Shown: positions 46,333-55,060, counted from the stretch's first letter. The stretch: DNA of 64,000 nucleotides from Buttiauxella gaviniae (GCF_040786275.1 NZ_JBFMVT010000002.1:1364001-1428000), one strand, 5' to 3'. The notes: a model not told the origin generated them from the letters alone. Numbers and translations are program-made.

Positions 46333-47187
46333 ATGGTGCTGATGATTGTCAGCGGCCGCTCTGGTTCAGGGAAGTCTGTAGCCTTGCGTGCACTAGAAGA
46401 TATGGGATTCTACTGCGTAGATAACCTGCCAGTGGTGCTGTTGCCTGATCTTGCCAAAACTCTCGCAGAACGACAAATTTCTGCGGCAGTCAGCATTGAT
46501 GTGCGCAACATGCCGGAAAACCCAGAAATTTTTGAACAGGCGATGTCCAACCTGCCTGACACATTTTCGCCACAATTATTATTCCTCGACGCCGATCGTA
46601 ACACGCTGATCCGTCGTTATAGCGATACCCGTCGTTTGCACCCACTTTCGAGCAAAAATCTTTCGCTGGAAAGCGCGATTGACGAAGAAAGCGATCTGCT
46701 GGAACCGCTAAAATCCAGAGCCGACCTGATCATCGATACGTCTGAAATGTCGGTGCATGAACTCGCTGAAATGCTGCGGACTCGCCTGCTCGGAAAACGC
46801 GAGCGCGAACTAACAATGGTGTTCGAATCCTTCGGCTTTAAGCACGGTATTCCGATTGATGCGGACTACGTCTTCGATGTACGTTTCCTGCCAAACCCGC
46901 ACTGGGACCCAAAACTGCGCCCGATGACCGGTCTGGACAGGCCTGTTGCCGCGTTCCTCGACCGTCACACCGAAGTGCACAACTTTATCTACCAGACGCG
47001 CAGCTATCTTGAGCTATGGTTACCTATGCTGGAAACCAACAACCGCAGCTACCTGACAGTGGCAATTGGTTGTACCGGTGGCAAACACCGTTCGGTTTAT
47101 ATAGCTGAACAGCTGGCAGACTATTTCCGCTCTCGCGGTAAAAACGTGCAGTCCCGTCACCGTACGCTGGAAAAACGTAAAACATGA
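46333..47187 (+). CDS. rapZ: RNase adapter protein RapZ
   Basis: A 284-residue protein that delivers the sRNA GlmZ to RNase E and so controls glucosamine-6-P synthesis; this ties in with glmM in the same window. A P-loop ([16 protein letters not shown]) is at the N-terminus, and the C-terminal RNA-binding domain ends in [17 protein letters not shown] and basic residues ([10 protein letters not shown]). Length equals E. coli. Overlaps npr by 4 bp. Confidence 0.97.
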   Translation: MVLMIVSGRSGSGKSVALRALEDMGFYCVDNLPVVLLPDLAKTLAERQISAAVSIDVRNMPENPEIFEQAMSNLPDTFSPQLLFLDADRNTLIRRYSDTRRLHPLSSKNLSLESAIDEESDLLEPLKSRADLIIDTSEMSVHELAEMLRTRLLGKRERELTMVFESFGFKHGIPIDADYVFDVRFLPNPHWDPKLRPMTGLDRPVAAFLDRHTEVHNFIYQTRSYLELWLPMLETNNRSYLTVAIGCTGGKHRSVYIAEQLADYFRSRGKNVQSRHRTLEKRKT

Positions 47188-47456
47188 CCGTAAAACAAAC
47201 CGTTGAGATAACCAACAAGCTGGGCATGCATGCACGCCCGGCCATGAAACTGTTCGAACTGGTGCAAAGTTTTGATGCCGAGGTGATGCTGCGCAACGAA
47301 GCGGGCACTGAGGCAGAAGCTAATAGCGTGATTGCTCTGTTGATGCTGGATTCTGCCAAAGGGGGTCACATTGAAATTGAAGTCACTGGACCCGAAGAAG
47401 AACAAGCATTGAACGCGGTTATCGCGTTGTTTAATGCTGGTTTTGATGAAGATTAA
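47184..47456 (+). CDS. npr: Phosphocarrier protein NPr
   Basis: A 90-residue HPr-like protein that passes phosphate from EI(Ntr) to PtsN. The active His16 is in [11 protein letters not shown]; the regulatory Ser region [17 protein letters not shown]-type follows. Length equals E. coli NPr. It is the last core gene before the accessory type VI module. Confidence 0.97.
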   Translation: MTVKQTVEITNKLGMHARPAMKLFELVQSFDAEVMLRNEAGTEAEANSVIALLMLDSAKGGHIEIEVTGPEEEQALNAVIALFNAGFDED

Positions 47457-47493
47457 GTTCGCCTCAAATCCCCCTCTAATACCTTCATTATAA

Positions 47494-47519
47494 CCCCAGC
47501 AAATAACTTGCCTGGGGTC
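47494..47519 (+). terminator. Hairpin after npr
   Basis: ACCCCAGCAA ... TTGCCTGGGGT forms a stem 38 bp after the npr stop. It is followed by cgtatacccccttttct rather than a clean T run. It probably ends the rpoN-npr transcript ahead of the AT-rich leader of vgrG, in which I see no other clear element. Confidence 0.45.
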
Positions 47520-47741
47520 GTATACCCCCTTTTCTACATTCCATATTTTTATTAGAACCCAACTTTTTCAACACTCTATTAATTAATAATAAGTTCACAT
47601 CAGGACAATATTAATTATTGCTTTCCACCTTCATGGGTTTAACATTAGCTAATTAGTTGATTTTATTTATATTCATAAAATATATATTTCCCCTAAAGTC
47701 AGTTATTAAATAAATACCAGAGCAAGCTAAAGGAAAACACT

Positions 47742-49763
47742 ATGGCCAGTGACGGCACCCGCTTTACCTTTATCGCCGGGCGGACCCCGGATGACACCTT
47801 TGCCGTGGTGGACTTTCAGCTCACCCAGTCCCTCTCTTCCCTGTTTCGCCTTGAGCTGACCCTCGCCAGCAGCAACCCGGCCCTGGAATTCCGTAAAGTC
47901 CTCGACCAGGGGGGGACGCTGATTATCTGGCAGGGCGAGGAGATTAAGCGCCGCCTGCGCGGCATCGTGACCTTCTGCGAGCAGGGCAACACCGGCAGAC
48001 ACCAGACGCTGTATCACATAACCCTGCGCCCGGAGCTCTGGCGCAGCAGCCAGCGGCAGAACTGCCGTAGCTTCCAGAATGTCGATATCCGTGCCATCTT
48101 TCAGACGCTGCTTAAAGAGACGGGCGTGCTCACCCACGACGCGCTGTTCCGCCGCCCGCACCCTTTCCGCGAGTTCTGCGTCCAGTACCAGGAAACCGAC
48201 TTCGATTTCATCGCCCGGCTGGCCGCCGAAGAGGGGATTTTCTTCTGCGAGGAAAAATATCTGGAGCGCAACCTGCAGAAACTGACCTTCGCCGATGACA
48301 GCCGCGTGCTGCGCAGACTCGACCCGCTGCCGTACAACCCCAACGGCGCCAGTGAATCCAGCCGCTACTGCATCAACAGTTTCTGCCGCCGCGCACAAAT
48401 CCGCCCGGCCCAGGTCACCACGCAGGACTACACCTTTAAGGCCCCCCTCTGGCCCGGGCAGTTTAATCACCGCCCGTCGGAGATGCCCAACCAGCGGGCG
48501 GTGTATGAGATTTTTGACTACCCGGGGCGTTTCAAGGACGCGCAGCGCGGGGCAGACTTTGCGAAATATCAGGTGGAAGGCTGGCGCAGCGACGTGGACT
48601 ACGCCACCGGCACCAGCAACTCGCCCCAGCTCCAGCCGGGGCGCTGCTTCAGCCTGACGGACCACCCGCGCGCAGACCTCAACGACCTGTGGCAGGTGGT
48701 GTCCTGTCAGTTAACCGGCAGCCAGCCGCAGGCGCTCACCGGCAGCGAAGGCCAGGGCACCACGCTCACCAACAGCTTCAGCGTCATCCCCGCCGTTCAG
48801 ACCTGGCGCGCACAGCCCCCTCTCAAACCGCGGGTCGACGGCCCGCAAAGCGCCATCGTCACCGGCCCGCCGGGGGAAGAAATCTTCTGCGACGAGCACG
48901 GACGCGTGCGGGTGAAATTTGCCTGGGACCGCTACAACCAGGCGGATGCGAAAAGCTCGTGCTGGATACGCGTTTCACAGGCGTGGGCGGGCGCCGGGTT
49001 CGGCAACATCGCTATCCCGCGCGTCGGCCAGGAAGTGATTGTCGATTTCCTCAACGGCGACCCGGACCAGCCGATTATCACCGGGCGCACCTACCATGCC
49101 GGTAACCGCGCCCCGGGCGACCTGCCGGGCACCCGAACGCAGATGGCTATCCGCTCCCAGACCTACAAAGGCAGCGGCTACAACGAGCTGATGTTCGAGG
49201 ATGAGACAAACCTGGAGCTGCTGTCGATGCATGCCCAGAAGGACATGAACCGGATCGTCAATAATCGCGATGCGTTCTGGGTAGGTGAAAACCAGTTAAT
49301 GCACGTTAAAGGAGAAAATCATTTACGTGTCGAAAGTGAAAAACGTGACCTGGTAAAAGAAGATTATTCGCTCACTGTTTCTCAAACTCTCCATATCAAA
49401 ACCGAAGATAACATGCTGATAGTCAACGGTAATGAATATCACGTTAAAGCGGGTAGCAAAGTCATTCTTGAAGCCGGGAGCGAATTGACGCTACAAGCGG
49501 GTGGTAATTTCATCAAGATTGATGCCAGCGGTATTCAGACCAGCGCCATCGTTAATATGGGTAGCGGTGCCCCAGGCAAAGGCACTGCCTGGAATGGGCA
49601 ACTTCCAGACGAACTTCAACCTTCTCAGGGAAAACTTACGCCGGGAAAAAATGAGGCCGGGTCACCCGATAACGTGGCTCGGCCAGAATTAAAAGAAGAA
49701 ATCTGCCAGGAATGTCTGATCAATGCCATGAAGGCAGATACGGCTTTAGTGAGCGGAGAATAA
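47742..49763 (+). CDS. vgrG: Type VI secretion spike protein VgrG (TssI)
   Basis: A 673-residue spike protein. Residues about 1-370 are the gp27-like part (RFTFIAGRTPDDTFAVVDFQL; FCVQYQETDFDFIARLAAEEGIFF). About 385-480 is the gp5 OB domain (HGRVRVKFAWDRYNQ, SCWIRVSQAWAGAGFGNIAIPRVGQEV). Repetitive beta-helix follows to about 610, then a 60-residue tail with a Cys pair (EICQEC). Base composition drops sharply near 49,250 (residue 500), so the core and tip have different histories. The tail probably loads the cargo through the adaptor downstream. The start follows an AAAGGAAAA site. Confidence 0.95.
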   Translation: MASDGTRFTFIAGRTPDDTFAVVDFQLTQSLSSLFRLELTLASSNPALEFRKVLDQGGTLIIWQGEEIKRRLRGIVTFCEQGNTGRHQTLYHITLRPELWRSSQRQNCRSFQNVDIRAIFQTLLKETGVLTHDALFRRPHPFREFCVQYQETDFDFIARLAAEEGIFFCEEKYLERNLQKLTFADDSRVLRRLDPLPYNPNGASESSRYCINSFCRRAQIRPAQVTTQDYTFKAPLWPGQFNHRPSEMPNQRAVYEIFDYPGRFKDAQRGADFAKYQVEGWRSDVDYATGTSNSPQLQPGRCFSLTDHPRADLNDLWQVVSCQLTGSQPQALTGSEGQGTTLTNSFSVIPAVQTWRAQPPLKPRVDGPQSAIVTGPPGEEIFCDEHGRVRVKFAWDRYNQADAKSSCWIRVSQAWAGAGFGNIAIPRVGQEVIVDFLNGDPDQPIITGRTYHAGNRAPGDLPGTRTQMAIRSQTYKGSGYNELMFEDETNLELLSMHAQKDMNRIVNNRDAFWVGENQLMHVKGENHLRVESEKRDLVKEDYSLTVSQTLHIKTEDNMLIVNGNEYHVKAGSKVILEAGSELTLQAGGNFIKIDASGIQTSAIVNMGSGAPGKGTAWNGQLPDELQPSQGKLTPGKNEAGSPDNVARPELKEEICQECLINAMKADTALVSGE

Positions 49764-49767
49764 TGCT

Positions 49768-50601
49768 ATGCAACTATCTGAACTGCTGGCGATGAATATA
49801 AGTCAAGCTTCATCGAAGTCATGCTTCGTGTTATTCGAGGCGGGATTATTAGATAACAAAGCCCTTCGGCAAGTCTGCGAGTTGGCAGATGGAAAAATGA
49901 GAACGCTTTTTGTGCATCCACAACTGGAGCATCTGGTTGCCGTAGGGCCGTGGCTGATACAAATAGCACAGACTGATGACACCATCCCGAATATTCTGGA
50001 ACAACAAGGTGTGCTGCGCGGTATTATTTGGTCAGATCTGCTTCTCCCCCAATTGGCAGAACAACTTTCCTGGGGATGCGTTGTACAATCACCTGAAAAA
50101 ACAGGAACTCTCCTACGATTTTATACACCAGATGCATTACAGCATCTGGCTCTTCGCAATGATTTAAGCTGGCATCCTGAACTCTTTAACGGAATTGAAA
50201 GCTGGTATATATCCACAGAAAAACAGCGCTGGAAAGTATTGTTCCTACCGAGATCAAATAATGCACCACCTTGCGTCAAACAAAACATTGTTATTCTGGA
50301 CAATGAATTGTGGAGTGCTCTCTCTGGAGATCACGAAGTGACTGCATTATTAAAAGTATGGCAGCAACAACCACAAAGCAGTCACTTCCCAATATGTTCC
50401 CAGCGCGCAATCGTGCGTAAGGCTTTAGACAAGGCTAAGCAAGCAGGTCTTGTATTGCCAATAGATAAAAAAATCTATGCCCTCCATTACCTGAGCGGTG
50501 GTAATCAATCCATTCACTCAGAAGCAATGTCGTTAGCACTGAATAATGTCATCAACAATAAAATAACGCTGGCAGAAGCTTTGCTACAGGAAAATGAATG
50601 A
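49768..50601 (+). CDS. DUF4123 T6SS effector adaptor/chaperone
   Basis: A 277-residue protein starting 5 bp after vgrG. The N-terminal 130 residues fit DUF4123 (Tap/TEC) adaptors: SCFVLFEAGLLDNKALRQV, LEHLVAVGPWLIQI, and LLRFYTPDALQHL. Such adaptors hold an effector and dock it on the VgrG tail without being secreted. The C-terminal half is variable in this family, as expected for cargo binding. The stop overlaps the first DUF3304 gene (ATGA). The family call is by eye. Confidence 0.85.
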   Translation: MQLSELLAMNISQASSKSCFVLFEAGLLDNKALRQVCELADGKMRTLFVHPQLEHLVAVGPWLIQIAQTDDTIPNILEQQGVLRGIIWSDLLLPQLAEQLSWGCVVQSPEKTGTLLRFYTPDALQHLALRNDLSWHPELFNGIESWYISTEKQRWKVLFLPRSNNAPPCVKQNIVILDNELWSALSGDHEVTALLKVWQQQPQSSHFPICSQRAIVRKALDKAKQAGLVLPIDKKIYALHYLSGGNQSIHSEAMSLALNNVINNKITLAEALLQENE

Positions 50602-51131
50602 GCCTGCTCTCCCGTCTCGAAAAAACAGATGCTGCTCTACATCGTTTCTGGGCACGCTGGTGCCGCTGGTTATTCGGCGGGCTGATATTACTGGTGCTGG
50701 CCTGGTGCCTGAATCTCGCCTGGGCAGTGTTTTATGGGCCACCGACGGGTGGCGTGCGGCTTATTATTCACAGTGAGCTGGATCGCCCAATTCTGGGATT
50801 TAGCGTGAACGGTGTGGCCGGTGGAAATGCTTTCGCACATGGTGGGGGCGCTTTGACCTGCTGCGGCAGCATCAGCGGCGATACCGCAGAGGTTATCTGG
50901 GAATTAGATATTACCCATGCGCAGTATATGAAGGGTATGCGCCTTGAAACGCGCCATAAAACAATGCCACTGCCAAAACGAGAATGGGGAGAGGATTATC
51001 TTCATGTTTATTTTTTGCCAAATGACAACGTACGTTTGTGGTGGGGTGAAGGTTTTATCCATCCATGGCCTAAGGAAAAATATTATTTACCCGGGAACCA
51101 AAATAATAAAGGGAAAGAAATAAATGAATAA
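50598..51131 (+). CDS. DUF3304-like membrane-anchored protein, copy 1 (putative immunity)
   Basis: A 177-residue protein with one hydrophobic helix at about residues 25-46 (LFGGLILLVLAWCLNLAW) and a periplasmic domain containing FSVNGVAGGNAFAHGGG, LTCCGSISG and LHVYFLPND. That pattern fits DUF3304, often found beside T6SS lipase effectors. No canonical lipobox is seen. It is nearly identical to copies 2 and 3 over the first 115 residues but differs in residues 116-125 and in the last 35, ending in GNQNNKGKEINE. A periplasmic immunity role is inferred from context. Confidence 0.75.
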   Translation: MSLLSRLEKTDAALHRFWARWCRWLFGGLILLVLAWCLNLAWAVFYGPPTGGVRLIIHSELDRPILGFSVNGVAGGNAFAHGGGALTCCGSISGDTAEVIWELDITHAQYMKGMRLETRHKTMPLPKREWGEDYLHVYFLPNDNVRLWWGEGFIHPWPKEKYYLPGNQNNKGKEINE

Positions 51132-51183
51132 GGAAAAAATAACTATCCGGGCTTATTCAAGTCAGGTGTGTGAAAAACCATGA
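51124..51183 (+). pseudogene. 19-codon remnant resembling the effector start, copy 1
   Basis: An ORF MNKEKITIRAYSSQVCEKP begins inside the end of the first DUF3304 gene and stops at a TGA overlapping the ATG of the second. Five of its first six residues match the effector start (MNKEQI), and it sits in the same position relative to the upstream DUF3304 gene as the intact effector does. It looks like the stump of an effector gene lost when the array expanded. It may still couple translation between the copies. Confidence 0.5.
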
Positions 51184-51695
51184 GCCTGCTCTCCCGTCTC
51201 GAAAAAACAGATGCTGCTCTACACCTTTTCTGGGCACGCTGGTGCCGCTGGTTATTCGGCGGGCTGATATTACTGGTGCTGGCCTGGTGCCTGAATCTCG
51301 CATGGGCAGTATTTTATGGGCCACCGACGGGTGGCGTGCGGCTAATTATTCACAGTGAGCTGGATCGCCCCATTCTGGGATTTAGCGTGAACGGTGTGGC
51401 GGGTGGTAACGCCTTCGCCCACGGTGGCGGAAAACTGACCTGCTGCGGCAGTATCAGCGGCGATGCCGCAGAGGTTATATGGATGCTCAGTACAACCCGG
51501 GCACAGTATGATGCAGGCTTACGTAAAGAAACACGCCATAAAACAATGCCACTGCCAAAGCGAGAATGGGGAGAAGATTATCTTCATGTCCATTTCCTGC
51601 CAAATGACGAAGTCAAACTCGGCTGGAGTGCCGATGCATGGTCGCCCTATGAAAAACGTACCCACTATGCAAATCAAAGGAAAATAGATGAATAA
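51180..51695 (+). CDS. DUF3304-like membrane-anchored protein, copy 2 (putative immunity)
   Basis: A 171-residue paralogue of the previous protein, starting 582 bp after it. The N-terminal cytoplasmic stub, membrane helix and FSVNGVAGGNAFAHGGG core are almost unchanged. The C-terminal part (LSTTRAQYDAGLRKETRHK ... LGWSADAWSPYEKR) agrees with copy 3 and not with copy 1. Expected to face the periplasm and to neutralise an incoming or own effector; that is inference. Confidence 0.75.
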   Translation: MSLLSRLEKTDAALHLFWARWCRWLFGGLILLVLAWCLNLAWAVFYGPPTGGVRLIIHSELDRPILGFSVNGVAGGNAFAHGGGKLTCCGSISGDAAEVIWMLSTTRAQYDAGLRKETRHKTMPLPKREWGEDYLHVHFLPNDEVKLGWSADAWSPYEKRTHYANQRKIDE

Positions 51696-51747
51696 GGAAA
51701 AAATAACTATCCGGGCTTATTTAAGTCAGGTGTGTGAAAAACCATGA
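51688..51747 (+). pseudogene. 19-codon remnant resembling the effector start, copy 2
   Basis: MNKEKITIRAYLSQVCEKP, differing from the first remnant by one residue (Leu for Ser). It overlaps the end of DUF3304 copy 2 and the start of copy 3 exactly as the first remnant does. The near identity of the two stumps shows that the unit of duplication was immunity gene plus stump. Confidence 0.5.
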
Positions 51748-52256
51748 GCCTGCTCTCCCGTCTCGAAAAAACAGATGCTGCTCTACACCGTTTCTGGGCA
51801 CGCTGGTGCCGCTGGTTATTCGGCGGACTGATATTACTGGCGCTGGCTTGGTGCCTGAATCTCGCCTGGGCAGTGTTTTATGGGCCACCGACCGGTGGGG
51901 TAGCACTCATTATTCACAGCGAGCTGGATCGCCCCATTCTGGGATTTAGCGTGAACGGTGTGGCGGGTGGTAATGCCTTCGCCCATGGGGGCGGAAAACT
52001 GACCTGCTGCGGAAGTATCAGCGGCGATACCGCAGAGGTTATATGGACGCTCAGTACAACCCGGGCACAGTATGATGCAGGCTTACGTAAAGAAACGCGC
52101 CATAAAACAATGCCACTGCCAAAGCGAGAATGGGGAGAGGACAACCTACATGTCCATTTCCTGCCAAATGATGAAGTCAAACTCGGCTGGAGTGCCGATG
52201 CATGGTCGCCCTATGAAAAACGCGCCAACTATGCAAATCAGAGGAAAAATAAATGA
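51744..52256 (+). CDS. DUF3304-like membrane-anchored protein, copy 3 (putative cognate immunity)
   Basis: A 170-residue paralogue that lies directly before the effector and overlaps it by 4 bp (ATGA), so it is the best candidate for the cognate immunity protein. It has the same membrane helix (residues 25-46) and periplasmic core, and differs from copy 2 at about ten positions, including Asn for Tyr in GEDNLHVHF and the C-terminal KRANYANQRKNK. Confidence 0.77.
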   Translation: MSLLSRLEKTDAALHRFWARWCRWLFGGLILLALAWCLNLAWAVFYGPPTGGVALIIHSELDRPILGFSVNGVAGGNAFAHGGGKLTCCGSISGDTAEVIWTLSTTRAQYDAGLRKETRHKTMPLPKREWGEDNLHVHFLPNDEVKLGWSADAWSPYEKRANYANQRKNK

Positions 52257-54046
52257 ATAAAGAACAAATCATCGCCAGTGCTAATCAGGCACAGCAGAAT
52301 GAAGACAATCAAACTGGTGTCTGCAGCCGTACTTGGCATATTGGTTTTTTCTTTGATGGCGTGGGACGAAATATTGAACTTGATGCAAAGCAACACCGCC
52401 TAAGTAATATCGCACGTTTGTACCGAGCCTATCCCGATCAAAATAAAAACACGCCCACTATATGTTACAACGCATTTTATTTATCAGGTTTAAGTACCCC
52501 ATTTAAAGAAGAGATTTCAGCTAAGCTCCATGCAGCAATGGATGGCAGCCTTGATAAATTAAAAGATGAAGCTATGGGTATACCTAAAGATGCCGCTGAA
52601 GATGCTGCAAAAGAACTTTTTAGTTCATCATGGTATGAGATCCTGGATAAACAATGGAAAAAACTTCTCAATCCAACCGAATTGGGAAAAATAGCATCAA
52701 GTGCGACCAGAAAAATTGCAACCACGGTAGGCATTGAAGCCACCCCGTGGTTGCGTGACAGCAAAATAATGTCCGATTTCTTTATCACTGGGGTAGACAC
52801 CCGTATCTCTTCAGCAATAACTCGCTTTAAACAATTTTATAAAAAGAACAATAATGAAGGCCCCCTCCCTATAAAGTCCATCTCAATTTCCGTCTTCGGC
52901 TTTGACCTTGGGGCAACATTAGCCCGCAAATTTATCGACGATCTGTTGAACGATATTTGCCAGAAAGAACAGCAAAAAGACTCATCTGCAAAATATACCT
53001 ACGAAACAATCCCGGTGAATATTATTTTTGCCGGATTCTTCGACTGCTCCCGCCATACGCCAGCCAGTAGCAATAACGGGATGGACTATTTTGCCGCGCT
53101 TGCAGGGACGACAGGAAAAACTATCAGCCCTTTCCTGGGGGAGAAAGCGATTGATCAGGATACGCCTTTACCATCCGCGATTCATAATGCTCTACATTTA
53201 GTTGCGGCCCATGAACGACGCCCATGGCGTGGAGTTTATGCTCTAGGTAAACAAGGTAAATGGCCTGAACTTCTTTTACCGGGCAGCAGCGAGGATATAG
53301 GCGGAGGCTTATTACCTGATGAACAAAAACCCAGCGCTGAATTATGCCGGGTGGCACTTCACCAGATGTATCGTTGTGCATATATGGCTGGCGTACCGTT
53401 CCCCGATTATCAGACCCTCGATAAAATCGATACTGATATCGCAAACTATTTTCTTATGAATGACGCTATCGAACGGTATTCCGCCCAAAACTGGGCAACA
53501 CGTTATAGAAAAAATGTCGGCAACCAACCACTCAGTGTTAAATCGCAAAATGCACATCTTGACAGCTATTTTGACTGGCTTGGAAAACAATATTATTTGT
53601 ACTGTACTGAGCTTGAAAGACTCGATACCGAAAGAAAAAGTATTCTGACTACAACTATTGTTCCCGGAATCATTCCGGAAGATAGAAAGAAAATGGATGA
53701 ATACACACTCGCCATGCAAACATTAAAAAACAACTGGGGTTGGCTGGACGATGTTAAAGATCAGGCGTTATGGTTTATAAACAGCGTCATGACAAACCCG
53801 AATGAAAAACGGACCAGCATTGCACCTGATATTTATATTCCCACCCTAAGACGAGCGGAGCAATTTATGGAATACAGCCACTGTGCTTACCAGAAGAAAC
53901 CTATGCCGGTATCAAATGATAAAGCTCCGGCACAAATCTTTGCCTGGCTTGCTCACGATATTCAAAAAGTCGACCCTGCGGCATCTATAAGCGTGGACTT
54001 TTTGACTATCCGTTCGGTAGAAATCCCTGATGACGAAGAGGAATAA
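52253..54046 (+). CDS. Tle1-like (DUF2235) T6SS effector with altered catalytic residues
   Basis: A 597-residue alpha/beta-hydrolase-type protein. DUF2235 hallmarks are IGFFFDGVGRNIE (29-42), SNIARLYRAY (51-60), the elbow VFGFDLGATLARKF (214-227), FAGFFDCS (259-266) and PGSSEDIGGG (343-352). In the phospholipase Tle1 the elbow is GFSRG and the later motif PGxHSD; here the nucleophile position is Asp218 and the His position is Ser346, while Asp264 fits the acid. It may be catalytically dead or use different chemistry. The gene is intact, with no frameshift. Cargo of the adjacent VgrG/DUF4123 pair by context. Confidence 0.8.
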   Translation: MNKEQIIASANQAQQNEDNQTGVCSRTWHIGFFFDGVGRNIELDAKQHRLSNIARLYRAYPDQNKNTPTICYNAFYLSGLSTPFKEEISAKLHAAMDGSLDKLKDEAMGIPKDAAEDAAKELFSSSWYEILDKQWKKLLNPTELGKIASSATRKIATTVGIEATPWLRDSKIMSDFFITGVDTRISSAITRFKQFYKKNNNEGPLPIKSISISVFGFDLGATLARKFIDDLLNDICQKEQQKDSSAKYTYETIPVNIIFAGFFDCSRHTPASSNNGMDYFAALAGTTGKTISPFLGEKAIDQDTPLPSAIHNALHLVAAHERRPWRGVYALGKQGKWPELLLPGSSEDIGGGLLPDEQKPSAELCRVALHQMYRCAYMAGVPFPDYQTLDKIDTDIANYFLMNDAIERYSAQNWATRYRKNVGNQPLSVKSQNAHLDSYFDWLGKQYYLYCTELERLDTERKSILTTTIVPGIIPEDRKKMDEYTLAMQTLKNNWGWLDDVKDQALWFINSVMTNPNEKRTSIAPDIYIPTLRRAEQFMEYSHCAYQKKPMPVSNDKAPAQIFAWLAHDIQKVDPAASISVDFLTIRSVEIPDDEEE

Positions 54047-54048
54047 AA

Positions 54049-54327
54049 ATGAGAGCCATGATGACGCAAACTTGCCCCACATCTACTGGCGGGAAAATTT
54101 TGGAAGGTATAACTACCGTGACAATTGATGGGCTCCCGGTAGCATTAATAGGGATGAAGGCCTCCTGCCAGGCTTGTAAAGGAGCAGGTAGTATTATGCC
54201 CAATGGCCCTCATCTACAAACTTTTGCGGATATCCCCATTGCACTTGAAGGTGATATTGTTGCCTGTGCTTGTCCAAAAGGCACTAATGTCGTATTACCT
54301 CTAACCTACAATGTCACAGCTCTTTAG
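54049..54327 (+). CDS. PAAR-domain spike tip protein
   Basis: A 92-residue protein of the PAAR/DUF4150 type that caps the VgrG spike. Seen are GGKILEGITTVTIDGLPVALIGMKASC and ADIPIALEGDIVACACPKG, the paired turns ending in GD. Cys pairs (CQAC, CAC) could bind the tip metal. It starts 2 bp after the effector stop. The start could also be Met4 or Met5. There is no extension domain, so the effector is carried separately. Confidence 0.82.
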   Translation: MRAMMTQTCPTSTGGKILEGITTVTIDGLPVALIGMKASCQACKGAGSIMPNGPHLQTFADIPIALEGDIVACACPKGTNVVLPLTYNVTAL

Positions 54328-54331
54328 CCCA

Positions 54332-55060
54332 TCACTTCAATTCACGCTGCGCCATAAATGATTCACCACCCAACTGGCGCATCTGGCGCAAAATCCATTG
54401 CTGGCGCTGACGCACATATCCGGAAGGTGCATTCGCTTTAAAGCGGATAGGGTTCGGTAATACGGCGGCGAGAAGTGCCGCTTCGGAAGCCGTCAGGCGG
54501 CTTGCGGGTTTATGGAAATAGCGCTGTGAAGCCTCTTCTACACCAAAAACACCTTCTCCAAATTCTGCGATATTCAGATAAACCGTCAGGATTCGGCGTT
54601 TAGACCACACCAGTTCCATACCCAGCGTTAATCCCGCCTCAAGACCTTTGCGCACATAGCTGCGCCCGTCCCAAAGAAACAGGTTTTTGGCCGTTTGCTG
54701 AGAAAGCGTCGACGCGCCACGAACCCGGTTTTCATGACGTTCATTATGCGCAACAGCCTTTTCAATCGCCGCCATATCGAAGCCCCAGTGGTCGGGGAAT
54801 TTCTGATCTTCCGCAGCGATCACCGCAAGCCCCATCCACGGTGAAATCTCATCCATGCTCACCCAATCCGAATGCGCAACATAGCTGAAATCACCGCTAA
54901 ACCAGGCGCTAAACTGACGCTCAACCATCACCGCCGAAAACGGCACAGGCAAGAAACTAAACAGGATGATTCCCGCCAGCCAAATTCCTGCCAGCGCCAG
55001 TAAACCGCGTATCAGCCAGCGCTTGAAGAAACCCCAGAGCGGAACGCGCCCTTTCTTCAT
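54332..55060 (-). CDS. mtgA: Monofunctional peptidoglycan transglycosylase MtgA
   Basis: A 242-residue GT51 glycosyltransferase that polymerises lipid II and localises to the divisome in E. coli. One N-terminal membrane helix ([19 protein letters not shown]) is followed by the catalytic Glu motif [15 protein letters not shown] and the [17 protein letters not shown] motif. Length equals E. coli. Its start overlaps the elbB stop by 4 bp; its stop lies 5 bp from the convergent PAAR gene. Confidence 0.96.
   Translation of the reverse strand: MKKGRVPLWGFFKRWLIRGLLALAGIWLAGIILFSFLPVPFSAVMVERQFSAWFSGDFSYVAHSDWVSMDEISPWMGLAVIAAEDQKFPDHWGFDMAAIEKAVAHNERHENRVRGASTLSQQTAKNLFLWDGRSYVRKGLEAGLTLGMELVWSKRRILTVYLNIAEFGEGVFGVEEASQRYFHKPASRLTASEAALLAAVLPNPIRFKANAPSGYVRQRQQWILRQMRQLGGESFMAQRELK

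Larger units (their letters stand above)
47457..54331 (+). other. Accessory orphan T6SS (vgrG) module between npr and mtgA
   Basis: A 6.9-kb block in place of the E. coli gene yrbL. It encodes VgrG, a DUF4123 adaptor, three DUF3304 proteins, a Tle1-like effector and a PAAR protein. All genes face right and overlap or lie within a few bases or tens of bases. Composition is uneven: the first 1.5 kb of vgrG is very GC-rich, while the rest is AT-richer than the core. The 285 bp upstream is strongly AT-rich. No tRNA, integrase or direct repeat marks the ends; the right end is 4 bp from the mtgA stop. Confidence 0.85.

Noticed and set aside
47727-48665. 312-codon open frame on the minus strand inside vgrG
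   Set aside because: It lies in the GC-rich half of vgrG, where stop codons are rare on the opposite strand. The plus frame has clear VgrG homology, and the minus frame has no recognisable motif or ribosome site.
50598-52256. Three long near-identical repeats taken as a possible mobile element or assembly artefact
   Set aside because: Each repeat is an intact gene with its own distinct 3' part and with several silent and coding differences, so this is a true gene array rather than an artefact or transposon.
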